The translations under genes were made by a program, and so were the position numbers. A model generated the notes under the pieces. That model did no database searches. It was given only the letters and a program-made list of their open reading frames with translations, and had not been told where the DNA came from. From Imbricaverruca yamaguchii (Eukaryota; Arthropoda; Thecostraca; Neoverrucidae), in the NCBI GenBank assembly GCA_034440575.1, contig JAOTOL010000905.1, positions 97,264 through 161,263 on the forward strand: a DNA stretch of 64,000 bases. Direction: 5' to 3'. Of the stretch, positions 1 through 11,811 are shown piece by piece. The first letter of the stretch is position 1; every line of letters starts with the position of its first letter.

Positions 1-44
1 TTGTGTGATGATGCATGTCAACCATCCAACCAATCATCGCCAAC

Positions 45-415
45 GTTAACGGAAGGTGAGGGAGGGGAGGGGAGGGAGGGGAGTCGAAAGGGATCCTCCC
101 CGGCTCTCCAATCCCAGAGGTCGGAGGGCAAATGGAGCCCCGACAGGCAGTCGTGCGGCGTTGAAGAAGCGGGAGAGGAGGGAAGCGGAGGAAGCGGAAG
201 AAGCAGAAGAGGAAGAGAGGAAGAGGGGAAGCGGAAGAATCAGCAGAGGAGGTAAGAGAAGGAAGAAAGAGAGGAGGGAATAGGATGAAGCAACAGAGGA
301 GGTAAGGGGAGCAAGCAACAGAGGAGGGAAGGGGAGGAAGCAGCAGATGAGGGAAGAGGAGGAAGCAGCAGAGGAAGGAAGGGGAGGAGGCAGCAGAGGA
401 GGGAAGAGGAAGAGA
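45..415. repeat. purine-rich GGA/GAAGC low-complexity tract
   Basis: The plus strand is almost pure purine, with loosely repeated units such as gaggaagcagcagaggaggg. The open frames here, including those rich in Arg/Glu or Leu/Ser, follow from the skewed composition. I see no splice-bounded coding exon. Confidence 0.8.
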
Positions 416-514
416 CGGCCTAGCCTCACCTCGGACTGCCAGAGGCGGCTGCCGATCACAGTCACAATTGCTCTCTGCTTGGGCGGCGCCGACCAGATGA
501 ACGTGCACCTGTCG

Positions 515-795
515 AAACCGGCCTCGGGTCATCAGAAGCCTCGGGGCGTTAGAAACCGGCCTCGGGTCATCAGAAGCCTCGGGGCGTTAGAAACCGGCCT
601 CGGGTCATCAGAAGCCTCGGGGCGTTAGAAACCGGCCTCGGGTCATCAGAAGCCTCGGGGCGTTGGAAACCGGCCGTCTCGGTGAACCGCTCGGTATGAC
701 CATAGAAGCCTCGGGGCATTAGAAGCCAGCTTCGGGTCATTAGAGGACGGCCTGCCATGGGCTATTAGAAACCAACCAAACTCGGGTCATTTGGG
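515..795. repeat. minisatellite, about 38-bp unit
   Basis: Four near-identical units of the type cggcctcgggtcatcagaag followed by cctcggggcgttagaaac, then three degenerate units. A run of about 15 G follows at 812-827. No exon was found next to it. The sequence from 830 to 1340 holds nothing I can name. Confidence 0.9.
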
Positions 796-1359
796 GCCGG
801 CCTTACCGAGGGGGGGGGGGGGGGGGGAGCTGGCGTGCGGGTCCTCCCAACATTTTGGGACTTCAACACGGCACCCTATGGAGTAAGTTCTTCCAACCAA
901 CGTGAAAACCATTCATTCCAGCCAGCCATTTCTTACACACATCAAGCTCTTCTGCCAATGATTTTTGAGAAGCTACAACCACCGTCCGCCACTTACTTTC
1001 GGCCGTTCCTACTCCATTGTCTTTTGTGATAATACTTGCCTCCAAATCTTAACTCGCTTCACACTATTTATCATTTTGTCATATGCTAAAACACAATGAT
1101 TTGTGCCAACGGCAGGGATTATCAAAATAGGCAGGGGCGACCATAGAAGCGAGCACGATCGATCTCAAATCTGCACACATCTGACGAACGGCATAAAAGC
1201 CAAGGTCACCGCCAGCTCAAACAACGGGCGCCAAGGTCCTGTCCTTGACGTGCAAAATAGCCATTAAATTCGCCCAAGTTGGAAGGCAGCTACGGAACCT
1301 CCCTGTTCCCCCGTCCGGGAGGGGGGGGGGGACGCGTGTCTGTCCCGACACCGTCCGCC

Positions 1360-2704
1360 GGCACAGTACCATTGTTTGGAGATCCAGACACAGCACCATT
1401 GTTTGGAGACCCAGACACAGTACCATTGTCTGGAGATCCAGACACAGTACCATTGTTTGGAGACCCAACCACAGTACCATTGTTTGGAGACCCAGCCACA
1501 GTACCATTGTTTTGGAGACCCGGACACAGTGCTGTTTGGACCGACAAAGTGCCATTGTTTGGAGACCAGGACACAGTACCATTGTTTGGAGACCCGGCCA
1601 CAGTACCATCGTTTGGAGACACAGTACCATTGTTTGGAGACCCAGCCACAGTACCATTGTTTCGAGACCCAACCACAGTACCATTGTTTGGAGACCCAAC
1701 CACAGTACCATTGTTTGGAGTTTGGAGACCCAGCCACAGTACCATTGTTTGGAGACCCAACCACAGTACCATTGTTTGGAGACCCAACCACAGTACCATT
1801 GTTTGGAGACCCAGCCACAGTACCATTGTTTGGAGACCCAACCACAGTACCATTGTTTGGAGACCCGACCACAGTACCATTGTTTGGAGACCCGGCCACA
1901 GTACCATTGTTTGGAGACCCGGCCACAGTACCATTGTTTGGAGACCCGGCCACAGTACCATTGTTTGGAGACCCGACCCAGCCACAGTACCATTGTTTGG
2001 AGACCCGGCCTACCACAGTACCATTGTTTGGAGACCCGGCCACAGTACCATTGTTTGGAGACCCGGACACAGTACCATTGTTTGGAGACCCAGCCACAGT
2101 ACCATTGTTTGGAGACCCAGACGTCGGGCGCAGTACCACAGTACCATTGTTTGGAGACCCAGACACCGTACCATAGTACCATTGTTTGGAGACCCGGCCA
2201 CAGTACCATTGTTTGGAGACCCGGACACAGTACCATTGTTTGGAGACCCAGACGTCGGGCGCAGTACCACAGTACCATTGTTCGGAGACCCGGCCACAGT
2301 ACCATTGTTTGGAGACACGGCCACAGTACCACAGTACCATTGTTTGGAGACCCGGACACAGTACCATTGTTTGGAGACCCGGCCACAGTACCACAGTACC
2401 ATTGTTTGGAGACCCAGACACAGTACCATTGTTTGGAGACCCGGACACAGTACCACAGTACCATTGTTTGGAGACCCGGCCACAGTACCATTGTTTGGAG
2501 ACCCGGCCACAGTACCATTGTTTGGAGACCCGGCCACAGTACCACAGTACCATTGTTTGGAGACCCAGACACAGTACCATTGTTTGGAGACCCGGACACA
2601 GTACCACAGTACCATTGTTTGGAGACCCGGCCACAGTACCATTGTTTGGAGACCCAGACGTCGGGTGCAGTACCACAGTACCATTGTTTGGAGACCCAGA
2701 CGTC
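1360..2704. repeat. minisatellite, 27-bp unit with longer variants
   Basis: Roughly 45 copies of a 27-bp unit (cattgtttggagacccggcc plus acagtac). Variants insert an extra 'cagtac' or the segment agacgtcgggcgcagtacca. Because the unit is 27 bp, all frames stay open and give long WVSKQWYCG-type translations on both strands. These are not genes. The right edge abuts a candidate minus-strand exon at 2725-2800, which shares the ccagacgtctgg segment. Confidence 0.95.
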
Positions 2705-2724
2705 TGGCGCGGCTGCCAGACCAC

Positions 2725-2800
2725 CTGCGGTGCGGATCGCCGCCGGCGGCTGGAACTCGGCCACCAGCGCGTCCTGCTGCTGCGTCAGCGCCCGCGCCTC
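2725..2800 (-). CDS. candidate internal exon, possibly exon 4 of the secreted-protein gene
   Basis: On the minus strand, acceptor gatgacgtggcag is followed by an open phase-0 frame rich in Ala, Gln and Glu (begins EARALTQQQDALVAEF, ends AAIRTA), then CAG|GTGGTC. Codon use is GC-rich like the other exons here. Phase-0 entry matches the phase-0 exit of the exon at 5582-5877. The acceptor has no strong pyrimidine tract. The exon could instead run left into the repeat, ending in APDVWVSKQW. The link to the upstream exons is inference. Confidence 0.35.
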
Positions 2801-3080
2801 CTGCCACGTCATCGATGGCGTCACATTGGGCGGAGGGGGAGGCGGTCATTGGTGTTTGTGGGCGCTCCGGATGCCCGCTGAGTTGGCACTGCGGCGATAT
2901 TCCAGAATGTTTCCCTTTTACATTGGGATACATTCAAATTGTGTTTTCTCTTCAGATGGAATGACACAAAAATGAAACCATTGTCAGTAGCAGCACATTG
3001 AACAGCTTTAAAAACAGCATAGACAATCGTAAGAATAGACGGCTTGCTTTTCAGTGTTCCAGGGAGGGCTGATCGAAGGA

Positions 3081-3190
3081 TTTGGTGGGCAACTGGTTGA
3101 GTGCACAGAGTGCAAACAAGAAGGGCCCTTGTGGCTCAAGGTTGCACTGATCTTTCATGTCTATGTCTTTATGACACGAAATGCCATATC
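3081..3190 (+). repeat. dispersed repeat, copy 1
   Basis: The segment starting ggtgggcaactggttgagtg and running through gaagggcccttgtggctca recurs at 25121-25230 with only scattered substitutions. It is an interspersed element of unknown class. Confidence 0.75.
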
Positions 3191-3307
3191 TATTCTGCTT
3201 TGCCCAGGCGTTTTCGCGGGTTCTGGATTGGTGAACGAAAAAGTGTTTGGAAACTTTGTGGGAAACCGGGTCCTGAAGCCACGCAACAGCTGAGGCATCA
3301 CGAATTC

Positions 3308-3450
3308 ATCAACCAATCGGATCAATTTGACCAAACTGACCAAACTGACCAAACTGACCAATTTGACCAATCTGACCAAACTGATCAAACTGGCCAAACA
3401 TACCAATCTGACTAAGCTGACCAAATTGGCCAAACTGAACAATCTGACCA
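3308..3450 (+). repeat. short tandem repeat, about 10-bp unit (aactgacca)
   Basis: Repeated (aa)ctgaccaa / tttgaccaa units in degenerate order. No coding exon nearby. Confidence 0.9.
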
Positions 3451-3544
3451 ATCGGGCCGTACAGATCATTCCTTGGTGAAAATAATCGAAAAACTATAAT
3501 AGAATTAGAAAAAAAACTCGCGATACCAATAAAGCCTAAGTTTG

Positions 3545-4378
3545 TATATGCTGTCAGGATGTACCGTCAGGATGTACCGTCAGGACGTACCGTCAGGATG
3601 TACCGTCAGGATGTACCGTCAGGATGTACCGTCAGGATGTACTGTCAGGATGTACTGTCAGGATGTACTGTCAGGATGTACTGTCAGGATGTACTGTCAG
3701 TATGTACTGTCAGTATGTACTGCCAGTATGTACTGCAAGTATGTACTGCCAGTATGTACTGTCAGTATGTACTGTCAGTATGTACTGTCAGTATGTGCTG
3801 CCATGATGTGCTGCCATGATGTGCTGCCATGATGTGCTGCCATGATGTGCTGCCATGATGTGCTGCCATGATGTGCTGCCATGATGTGCTGCCATGATGT
3901 GCTGCCATGATGTGCTGCCATGATGTGCTGCCATGATGTGCTGCCATGATGTGCTGCCATGATGTGCTGCCATGATGTGCTGCCATGATGTGCTGTCAGG
4001 ATGTGCTGTCAGGATGTGCTGTCAGGATGTGCTGCCATGATGTGCTGCCATGATGTGCTGCCATGATGTGCTGTCAGGATGTGCTGTCAGGATGTGCTAT
4101 CAGGATGTGCTGTCAGGATGTGCTGTCAGGATGTGCTGTCAGGATGTGCTGTCAGGATGTGCTGTCAGGATGTACTGTCAGGATGTACTGTCAGGATGTA
4201 CTGTCAGGATGTACTGTCAGGATGTACTGTCAGGATGTACTGTCAGGATGTACTGTCAGGATGTACTGTCAGGATGTACTGTCAGGATGTACTGTCAGGA
4301 TGTACTGTCAGGATGTACTGTCAGGATGTACTGTCAGGATGTACTGTCAGGATGTACTGTCAGGATGTACTGTCAGGT
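3545..4378 (+). repeat. minisatellite, 13-bp unit
   Basis: About 64 head-to-tail copies of the 13-mer tactgtcaggatg. Variants are blocked: taccgtcaggatg at the left, tactgtcagtatg next, then tgctgccatgatg in the middle, then back to tactgtcaggatg. This segmental variant pattern is typical of unequal exchange or slippage. All three frames are open because 13-bp units cycle the frame. Not coding. Confidence 0.97.
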
Positions 4379-4780
4379 GCGCTTACCTCCCTGCCATTGT
4401 GATAGCCTTGACACCTATAATAATGCTCAGGTGCCGCAAGAATGCCTGGCCACCAACAACTTAAGCGTTCAACAAATTCACTCGTGAAAGGAACTCAGCG
4501 TAACCTAAATTTGGTACACTTAGCGACTTCACTTTATTAAAAGGATTATTGGACTTTTGCGTAAAATAGAAAGGTTGAGTCGGCAATAAGCGTAGCTCCA
4601 GACCTCGACTATTGTTCCTCACCATGTTGAGTAATTATTGGCGTGGCCAGAGAACTGATTCCAAACGAGCCAATTTATAAGCCAGTAGCCACCAGCTACT
4701 GAAGAAGTTGTCGGAATACATTTGTGCCCAAATTAGAGTTTAGGCCTACGTTCGAATGTGGCATCGTGCACTTCACAAAT

Positions 4781-4970
4781 GGGGCGGGGATGGCCGAGTG
4801 GTTAAGGTGTCGGGCTATGGGTACCAAAGGTCCGGGGTTCGACTCTAGCGCCACTCAGGACATTTCCCAATCCCGCGGCCCACCGGCGAGACAGTGTGGG
4901 CGGCGCCATTAGCCGTGAATGTGCATAAAGTGTGTCGTGAACCAACCAATAAACAAACAAATAAACAAAG
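4781..4970 (+). mobile_element. tRNA-derived SINE, family A, full length
   Basis: The 5' tRNA-like head has an A box (tggccgagtgg) and B box (ggttcgactc). Next comes a body with cattagccgtgaatgtgcat and a tail (aataaacaaacaaataaaca). It is flanked by a 12-13 bp direct repeat (cacttcacaaat) at 4769-4780 and 4971-4982, the target-site duplication of LINE-mediated insertion. Head resembles a Ser/Leu-type tRNA. Confidence 0.9.
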
Positions 4971-5216
4971 CACTTCACAAATACCTGATGAGTTGGAACA
5001 ATGGTCAGAACTGACGTAGCTGTGCCCTTTTCCAACAGTGGACGTATTCGTCTCAGTAGTCGCTGCTGCTCAGAGTACTGTGCAGATAAGTGTACATTAA
5101 TTTATTTGATCATGCCATCGCGTACGTGGCTTCCTTAATCTCGCCCAGGCCGAACAAAAAGGTGATCATGTTAACTTGGCTGCCTTCCTCCTTAAAACGA
5201 CGGACGGATCTGAAAG

Positions 5217-5345
5217 TTTGTTTATTGGTTGGTTCACGACGCACTTTATGCACATTCACGGCTAATGGCGCCGCCCACACTGTTTCGCTGGTGGGCCGCG
5301 GGATTGAGAAATGTTCCGAGCGGCGCTAGAGTCGAACCCCGGACC
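5217..5345 (-). mobile_element. SINE family A, 5'-truncated copy
   Basis: Reverse complement of family A from the tail (tttgtttattggttggttca) through the B-box region (gagtcgaaccccggaccttt). The A box is missing. The sequence passes directly into the tandem array that starts at about 5338, which begins with a duplicated 'ggacctttgg' from this SINE. Confidence 0.85.
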
Positions 5346-5580
5346 TTTGGACCTTTGGACCTCGTAACTCGGACCTCGTAACTCGGACCTCGTAACTCGG
5401 ACCTCGTAACTCGGACCTCGTAACTCGGACCTCGTACCTCAGACCTCGTACCTCAGACCTCGTACCTCAGACCTCGTACCTCAGACCTCGTAACTCAGAC
5501 CTCGTACCTCAGACCTCGTACCTCAGACCTCGTACCTCAGACCTCGTACCTCAGACCTCGTACCTCAGACCTCGGACTGA
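5338..5580. repeat. minisatellite, about 13-bp unit, between a SINE and a splice donor
   Basis: Units ggacctcgtaact then cagacctcgtacct. The right edge touches the donor of the exon at 5582-5877: on the minus strand the donor AAG|GTCAGTCCGAGG runs straight into the repeat. It fills the start of that intron. Confidence 0.93.
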
Positions 5581-5581
5581 C

Positions 5582-5877
5582 CTTATCGGAGAAGATCTCG
5601 CTCTTGGTGTAGATGAAGGTCTGCGCCGCCTTGGGCGACAGTACGTTGCGCCCCCTCTCGGCGACCAGCGGTCCCTGCAGCTTCTCCACGTTCAGGTTGC
5701 CCGACTTGGTGATGAAGCCGAAGCAGGAGGCCTTGGTGTTCAGGTACTTGTACTTCATGAAGACGTTGTTTTCGCACAGCTCGCCCTTGATGTCCGAGTA
5801 GGGACAGAAGCACTGGCAGGCGACCGGCTCGTTCAGGCGCTTCGACTGGTCGATCAGCGGACTGGATGCGATAAAGC
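5582..5877 (-). CDS. secreted cysteine-rich protein, exon 3
   Basis: 296 nt on the minus strand. Acceptor gatgtctgtcggcag, entry phase 1; donor AAG|GTCAGT, exit phase 0. It encodes 98 codons beginning FIASSPLIDQSKRL, with cysteine cluster ACQCFCPYSDIKGELC and later ASCFGF, and ends EIFSDK. Entry phase matches the exit phase of the exon at 7885-8023. Six cysteines in the first half and no membrane segment fit an extracellular fold. I do not recognise the family. The gene continues to lower coordinates because no stop is reached before the donor. Confidence 0.72.
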
Positions 5878-6114
5878 CTGCCGACAGACATCTAGCGGTG
5901 TAAATTTGAACTACAGGTTGGCGGGTGGCCAACAGAGCGGTGCTACCCGACTGTGCGAGCAGAATGGTCGCTTATGTGGGTTCTTGCAGGAGATTGGATA
6001 AGCTAGGCAGTGATACCGAATTGTGTGGTTTGGCTGCGAAGAGTGAAGAATGCACGACACCTTGCAGCAACAACAAAGCGATTGCACGAATTCGAAGGAC
6101 GCCAAATCATAAGT

Positions 6115-6262
6115 CCAAAGGTCCCGGATTCAACACTCAACCCACTCGGGACGTTTTTCAATCCCGTGGCTCACCGGTGAAGCAGTGTGGACGGCGCCAT
6201 TAGCCGTGGTCGTGCAAAAAGAGCGCCGAGAACCACCAAATAAACAAACAAACAAACCAAAT
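6115..6262 (+). mobile_element. SINE family A, 5'-truncated copy
   Basis: Begins at the B-box side (aaaggtcccggattcaacac), includes cattagccgtggtcgtgcaa and ends in aaataaacaaacaaacaaac. The A box is missing. Confidence 0.8.
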
Positions 6263-6264
6263 CA

Positions 6265-7880
6265 GGAGTAGAAAGACTGAATAGATACTGAAGTAAAACG
6301 AACAACAGGTTAGGCGGCAAAATTCAGCGCGGACAAAACGCAAAATCAACACATCTACCGGTCTTCTTTCAGATGTGACTTTTACCCGTTTTGAATGTCT
6401 TTTTTCACTTATTCTCAATTGGTCTTCTCCCATTTCACTTCACTTCAGGCCTGTTGACTATTTGTTCGCACGACCTCCCGCAGATGCCGGGGGGCGTGTT
6501 CGGGTCTGTCGACTGCTCCAGACGTGGCTCTGGTCAGCGCCGCCCAGCAAGGTACCTTTACTAGAATAATATGCCCCGATAATAACTAGAATAATAACTA
6601 CAGTAATGTGCAATTGCGAATAATACCTGCATCTATTTGAATCATAGCGACTCTTCCATATATGAATTTGAAAAGTTGCACCATATATTTATAATTATGT
6701 TTTTCAATATGCCAACAAATGCTGATGATTACAATCCTTCAAAACAGCGTCGAACGCTCAGTCAGCGTAGACCTGGCGCCATCTATGGTTACTATAATAT
6801 ACTTTAGATTCGAAATCACCTGAAGCAATATAGGGTACAGATACAGACACGATAAAGACAATTTATGCTAGCTGCACTGAAGGGTCTAGATTTCGTGGCG
6901 GGGATGCGGGCGTATTTTTTAGGGGCACATTTTTCACCCGGAGAATGAAAAACGCAACGCTGCCCAGTTCGGGGCTGAATTTTGCAGCAGAATATGTGGT
7001 GACGTCATGGGTGAGTTCGTGACGCATTCGGAGACCGCTATGATCAGCTGAAGCGAAACCTTTTGGCGTATTTTTCTCTGGTTTTCGCAGTGAAGGAACC
7101 TCAGAGATGACCAAATCATGCGAATGCCCGAAAGTATGTTTTTCGGTGATGAAATATCCAATTAGGCTTCTTTTATTCTTGGAAAAGATCGAACCGACTC
7201 ATGTGCTTACTTTGGCATCCTCCATGTTTTTTTATCGTGAGCATGGTTTTTCCCGTGTTGCGATCCGTTTCGGAGTTTCGAAGGCCTACGTTTAGCTGAT
7301 CCCAACTGTTTTTAATAAAACGACTGGAAAGATGTGATGTCGGCTGGCCAGCAGAACAGATTGCACAACCTTGGTTTAACAAAGCGAAAACGTCCACTAT
7401 CGTTGACTGCTCGAGTACTACCGAGTACTACCATATGGCAGCCCTGCCACTGCTAGAGTACCACCGACCGTGCCCATATGGCAGCCGTGCAGAGAGGAGA
7501 GTCAGTCTGAGCTGCGGTGAGCGATTTACGCTGCGCTGAAGTCAGCCGGAAAGGTAGCGAAGCCAGCATTTGAATTCGAAGCAATCACGTTGAATTCCTT
7601 TAACTTATGAAATCAAGCTTGCCTTCATCCTGTTTGAGGAGGGGTAAGCTTCATAGTGTTTTACTCCTCACGTCACTAGTGGGTCCATGAGTGGAGCACA
7701 ACAGAAGCTAACTCCTCCCTTCAGCCTTCAAATGCTGTTATAGACACGCCTATCTTCTGTCGGTCTCGTATGACGATCGAAGTACAACAAACTACGGACC
7801 TGGAGAGCGCCGCCAACCTACACGGTCCGGAACCTCGTGCACCCGCCACCGCCACGATCCCCCCACACGTCACGCGCTAC
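6265..7880. other. non-coding intronic/intergenic stretch
   Basis: Moderate to low GC. I found no splice-bounded exon, repeat array or SINE. It lies between exons 2 and 3 of the secreted-protein model and so is probably intron. Short direct duplications occur near 7420-7480 (ccatatggcagcc twice). Confidence 0.5.
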
Positions 7881-7884
7881 CCAC

Positions 7885-8023
7885 CCATGTTTTTGCAGAC
7901 GCCGTCTTTCTTGAAGCACTTGCTGTTGCTGCCACAGGTCAAGTAGAGCCGCATGCGGAACAGGTCGTTTCCGGTCAGCTGCAGCCGGAAGTCGCTGCCG
8001 TACTTAGACCGGTCCAGACGCAC
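7885..8023 (-). CDS. secreted cysteine-rich protein, exon 2
   Basis: 139 nt on the minus strand. Acceptor cccgtctgcacccag has a good pyrimidine tract and enters in phase 0; donor ATGG|GTGGGT exits in phase 1. The encoded stretch starts VRLDRSKYGSDFRLQL and ends LTCGSNSKCFKKDGVCKNM, with three cysteines close together. Both phases match exons 1 and 3, which is the main support. No named domain recognised. Confidence 0.72.
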
Positions 8024-8149
8024 CTGGGTGCAGACGGGGTGTAGCATGCAACCGGGGGTGCAACGTCCGCTTACATTGACTACATGCTATGTGTGCAAAT
8101 TGTTGTGGTTGCATTTGCAATTTACGAAGTGTACAGAGTGTAGACGTTG

Positions 8150-8184
8150 TTATACATACATACATATATACATATACATATATA

Positions 8185-8232
<48 letters not shown>

Positions 8233-8300
8233 ATATATATTCTATATTATGTTGTATATGAATGTGCATAAATGCATATATATTTAAATAGATATAACCA
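8150..8300. repeat. (AT)n microsatellite
   Basis: Long alternating TA/AT run with interspersed 'tacatata' steps, in intron 1 of the secreted-protein model. Confidence 0.95.
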
Positions 8301-8755
8301 AGTATATGTTATATATTTACATGACAGGCTTAGTGATAAATGTGCAATATATGTAGGCACAGCAATGTACGCCGTTCATACTACATCTTGTTACTGCAGC
8401 TCCACGGAAGTCGTTTAAATATCTTCCAACTCGCCAAAGTGGAATACGGTTCAAAAGTTGAATTGGCATAAATGGCATATTGATCGAAATTCGGAAAGAC
8501 AATAGCACGAAAGCATGGTTTTCGAGCGACCTACTGCAATCATTACTGATGATTGCAAGATCCGAAATTGAGTCACTGACGATGACGCCAAGAGATGCTA
8601 AGATAGGATAGTAGGATAAGATAGACTAACAATGAGACAGATGATGTAGTTAACAAGTGGCCCAGTACATTTCCTCTTCGTGCCTGGCCAGAACTGCACC
8701 ACCAGATCTGGCCACAGTCGGGCAGGTCAGGTCAGATCTGGCCAGGCCGTCTCAC

Positions 8756-9628
8756 CTGTTCGTAGATCTCCTTGGCGACGGTCACCGGCCGCGGGTCAAT
8801 CGGGTCAGAGTACTGGAACGTCTCTGGCACCAGCACCGAGCCGTAGTCGAAGATGCCGTGCTTGAACACGGCCGTCTTCATCTGGTAGACCTCCTCGCTG
8901 GTCTTGCGGCAGTTGTCCAGGTCCTCGAGCAGCGGCGCGTAGCCGTCGCGCCAGGTGTCGTCCTCGAAGTAGCTCTCGGACAGGCCGATCTCGACGTTCT
9001 CGAAGTTGACGGTGACGTGCTCGTCGCGGTCGGGCTCCTGGATCGCGCTGCGCACGCCCAGCGTGCGCGCCACGAACGCGTGGATCTTGCCCGGCCCGCA
9101 GCGGCGCAGGTCGTCGATCGAGACGATGTACATCTTGAAGACGCTGTTGTACATGATGTTGCAGCCGAACTTGTCGGTGATGCACACGGCGCCCTCCAGC
9201 TCGGCGGCCATCTCGCCGCTGCGGAACTGGGGGTTTTCCGGAGGGCATTTCAGCGGCTTGTCGGCCGCCAAGTCCTTCATGTCGTAGCACGGCACATGCA
9301 AGAACCATTCGCCGATGATTTCCTGGAACAAATACTTCTTGTACACTGCGAGATTTTCGTCAACGTAATACTTGTATACGAAGGACTTGATACTCTCATC
9401 GTACATAGGTGACATTTCTGTAATTGTGAGATCGGTGTATGCTTTGAGGTCAGCGTAAGGTATATTGCTGCCCCACGTCTTATCAGTTTTGATTTTTGCC
9501 CACATATCATTGAACTCCTTCAAACTGTTTTCTGCATCTTCATCTTGACTAGATGCCAGGTGGAGTAAGGGTAAGACAAACACAACGAAATACAGAGAAC
9601 TTGGGATGGCTAAACGTTGCTTTGCCAT
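8756..9628 (-). CDS. secreted cysteine-rich protein, first coding exon with signal peptide
   Basis: 873 nt, 291 codons on the minus strand, ending at a classic donor CAG|GTGAGA in phase 0. The start Met is followed by a signal peptide (MAKQRLAIPSS, then a hydrophobic stretch FVVFVLPLLHLASS) with likely cleavage before QDEDAEN. The mature part is acidic and aromatic-rich (KSFVYKYYVDENLAVYKKYL, then EWFLHVPCYDMKDL) with cysteines in pairs such as CITDKFGC. Third positions are strongly G/C in the downstream two thirds. This is the only long, non-repetitive ORF in the window. With exons 2 and 3 it gives at least 435 residues and an open C-terminus. I do not recognise the family, and an extracellular or matrix role is inference from the signal peptide. 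The overlapping plus-strand ORF is its antisense shadow. Confidence 0.85.
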
Positions 9629-9639
9629 CGTGAAAGGTT

Positions 9640-11800
9640 GCTAGTTATGCACATCACATGATGAGCATGAATTAATTTAGACCTATGACAATTACCAAAC
9701 CAAATAAAAATGTGAATGATTAAATGAAATTCCGTATGAATACAAGCAAGGTAATTTCTACAGACGATTGACAGGTAAAAAATGAATTAGCGCATGACAT
9801 AGTCGTTGTGACACCTTCCACCGTGCTTCCTAGCAATAAGCTCGTGATGTCCTACAATTTTTTAAATACTGATGCTGTCTGTCTGCGTCACAATTTTCTA
9901 TTCGCAGCAAACGCAGACTTGTATAACAATTTGTCTGTTGTCTTGACAACTCGTGTACGTACAGGAACGCAATTTAAGCATTAACCATACTTTTATGCCA
10001 TCGCATAAGTCCAGTCAGTTGCAAAGACATGAAACACGTGCCAATAATGTGCACCAAAAGACAGATTTTTGAGTTAGCGGAAATGGCGAGGTGATGTTTG
10101 TTGGTTATTTGGGCTTAGGGGCGCTTCGACTGATTCGGTCATACAGCGCCAACAACAATATTAGATTGACAGCTTGGGATGATTAGTGCCAAGAGTAGTA
10201 CACGAACATTCAGAATACGGGCAGATATCAGTGAAACAGTGAGGCGAGGTGGTGTAGATATGACGACCGGACTGGCAAAATTACCATGAGCACTGCCTCC
10301 CATGGCCAGCGAAAGGCCGAGCACTGCCAGCTTGACGTGACCAGCAAGCTTGAAGATGAAATGAAGATGACTGTAGTAAACTCGGCGGCGGTCCGGTACC
10401 AACTGATTTATTTAGCTCACTCGTCACGGGACAACGGTCAGCATGCCCCGCGGCGGCGGACCGCGCGCAGAGGCGGCTCCAGGTTCCGGGCGGTGTCACA
10501 TCATCACAATGACCATGACGAAAATCGCTGGAAGAATACATGAGAAAATCGCTCTGGACCTCAAGGAATTCCATCAGAGGCCCACAAAATGTCGTAGGGA
10601 CCCAACAAAACGTACCAGGGGTCGACAAATCGTGGTGGGGCATACACATATGCGAGTGCTGAGACGAAGTATCACGCCGGGTCCAGAACTTCGAACAATT
10701 CAGAAAGGGTCGCGAAAAATCGCGTCGGGTCCAGAGAATTCGCATCGGATCACTGGAACCACTAGCCTTGGCCCGAAAGAGGCGCCGGGTCCATGAAAAA
10801 TCGCGCTGATACCCGAAAAAAATCGTGCTAGGGCCTCACAAACTAGCGTCGGGGGCCCTAGTGCGAGCGAACACAGCGGCTTTAACCAGTGTCGTCTTGG
10901 GGGGGGGGTCTTCCCTCCTAAGACTTCTGCGGGGCGAGCAGAAGCGCGTCGAAATTTGGCGTACCTTTTCCCACATCAAAGCGACATGTGTGAATATTTT
11001 GATATCATCCACGGTCACCGAGTTAGTCAAGTTCAAGTAAGGTCACCTCGATGAAATTTAACCAGTCGTCACGCTTTAAACCGCGCCGTTTAAATCCATG
11101 ACTTCCTTAACTTGCATATTCGCCCATGAGGGTGAAAAGCGATGTGATAGACAGGAGTCGTCGGTCCGTTAGACCGTCCTCGCGGTCAGATCCTCACACG
11201 GTCAAACACCAGATTGTGTGCGTACGTCAGATATTCTCCTCTCAAAAGTGGCGTCACTAAGGGCGTTGATGAAATGACGACTGACATCATGTTTTTGGCT
11301 CTGTGGAGTTCATTTGTGGTAAGTTTTCAAAAACATACCGGAAATTAGAAAAGGAAGGCGAAATGGACCATGGTCCCAAAATGTTTCCCCAGCCAACAAT
11401 ACAAACTGCTACTTTTTACGAACTTTTCAGTTATTAAGTTTCGATCACTTGAATTTCTACGGATATAGCGCACCGAGAAACGTTATTTGAATCAAACGTA
11501 GGCTAGTAAAAGTGCTCACTTTAGCTCCAGCCTTCGATTTGAGCAATAATGGGAAAATGTGCAAGACAATTAAATAGTCATGAAAAGCGCAATAAAAAGT
11601 CGCCCGGTCCATTTTCTTGCGTCTCTATACACAAACATACTCTGGAAGTTTCATTCACATATTTTTACTCGTTCAAGCGCGAGGACTAGTTGAACGTTTT
11701 GGAAGTGACCCCACTTGACCTCCTCAAATAACTCAGTGACCGTGACCCGACCTTAAAATAGACACCAATGTTAACTTGATGTCGCAAAATGCATTCCAAA
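9640..11800. other. upstream region of the secreted-protein gene, no gene seen
   Basis: The first about 450 bases should hold the promoter and 5' UTR of the minus-strand gene, but I cannot identify a TATA box or start site. A LINE/SINE-tail fragment lies at 10107-10150. From about 10550 to 10860 there is a decayed tandem of roughly 35-bp units with recurring 'gggtccagaa.ttcg' and 'aaaatcgc' words. Confidence 0.5.
10107..10150 (-). mobile_element. LINE/SINE 3'-tail fragment
   Basis: ttgggcttaggggcgcttcg followed by actgattcggtcatacagcgcc. This is the reverse complement of the tail seen at the end of the LINE at 46950-47370. Related fragments occur at 26035-26085, 31815-31855, 35425-35490, 37050-37110, 37205-37245, 52975-53030 and 58487-58533. 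Confidence 0.65.
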
Positions 11801-11811
11801 TTTATGCAATA

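Noticed and set aside
1217..2975. Several 230-576 residue ORFs on both strands
   Set aside because: They are translations of a 27-bp minisatellite, a multiple of three, so every frame stays open. No splice or family support.
3545..4378. CRISPR-like or leucine-rich protein repeat
   Set aside because: 13-bp head-to-tail units with no unique spacers. Simple minisatellite.
8657..9412. 251-residue plus-strand ORF
   Set aside because: Antisense shadow of the secreted-protein exon. The minus strand has a signal peptide and proper splice donor.
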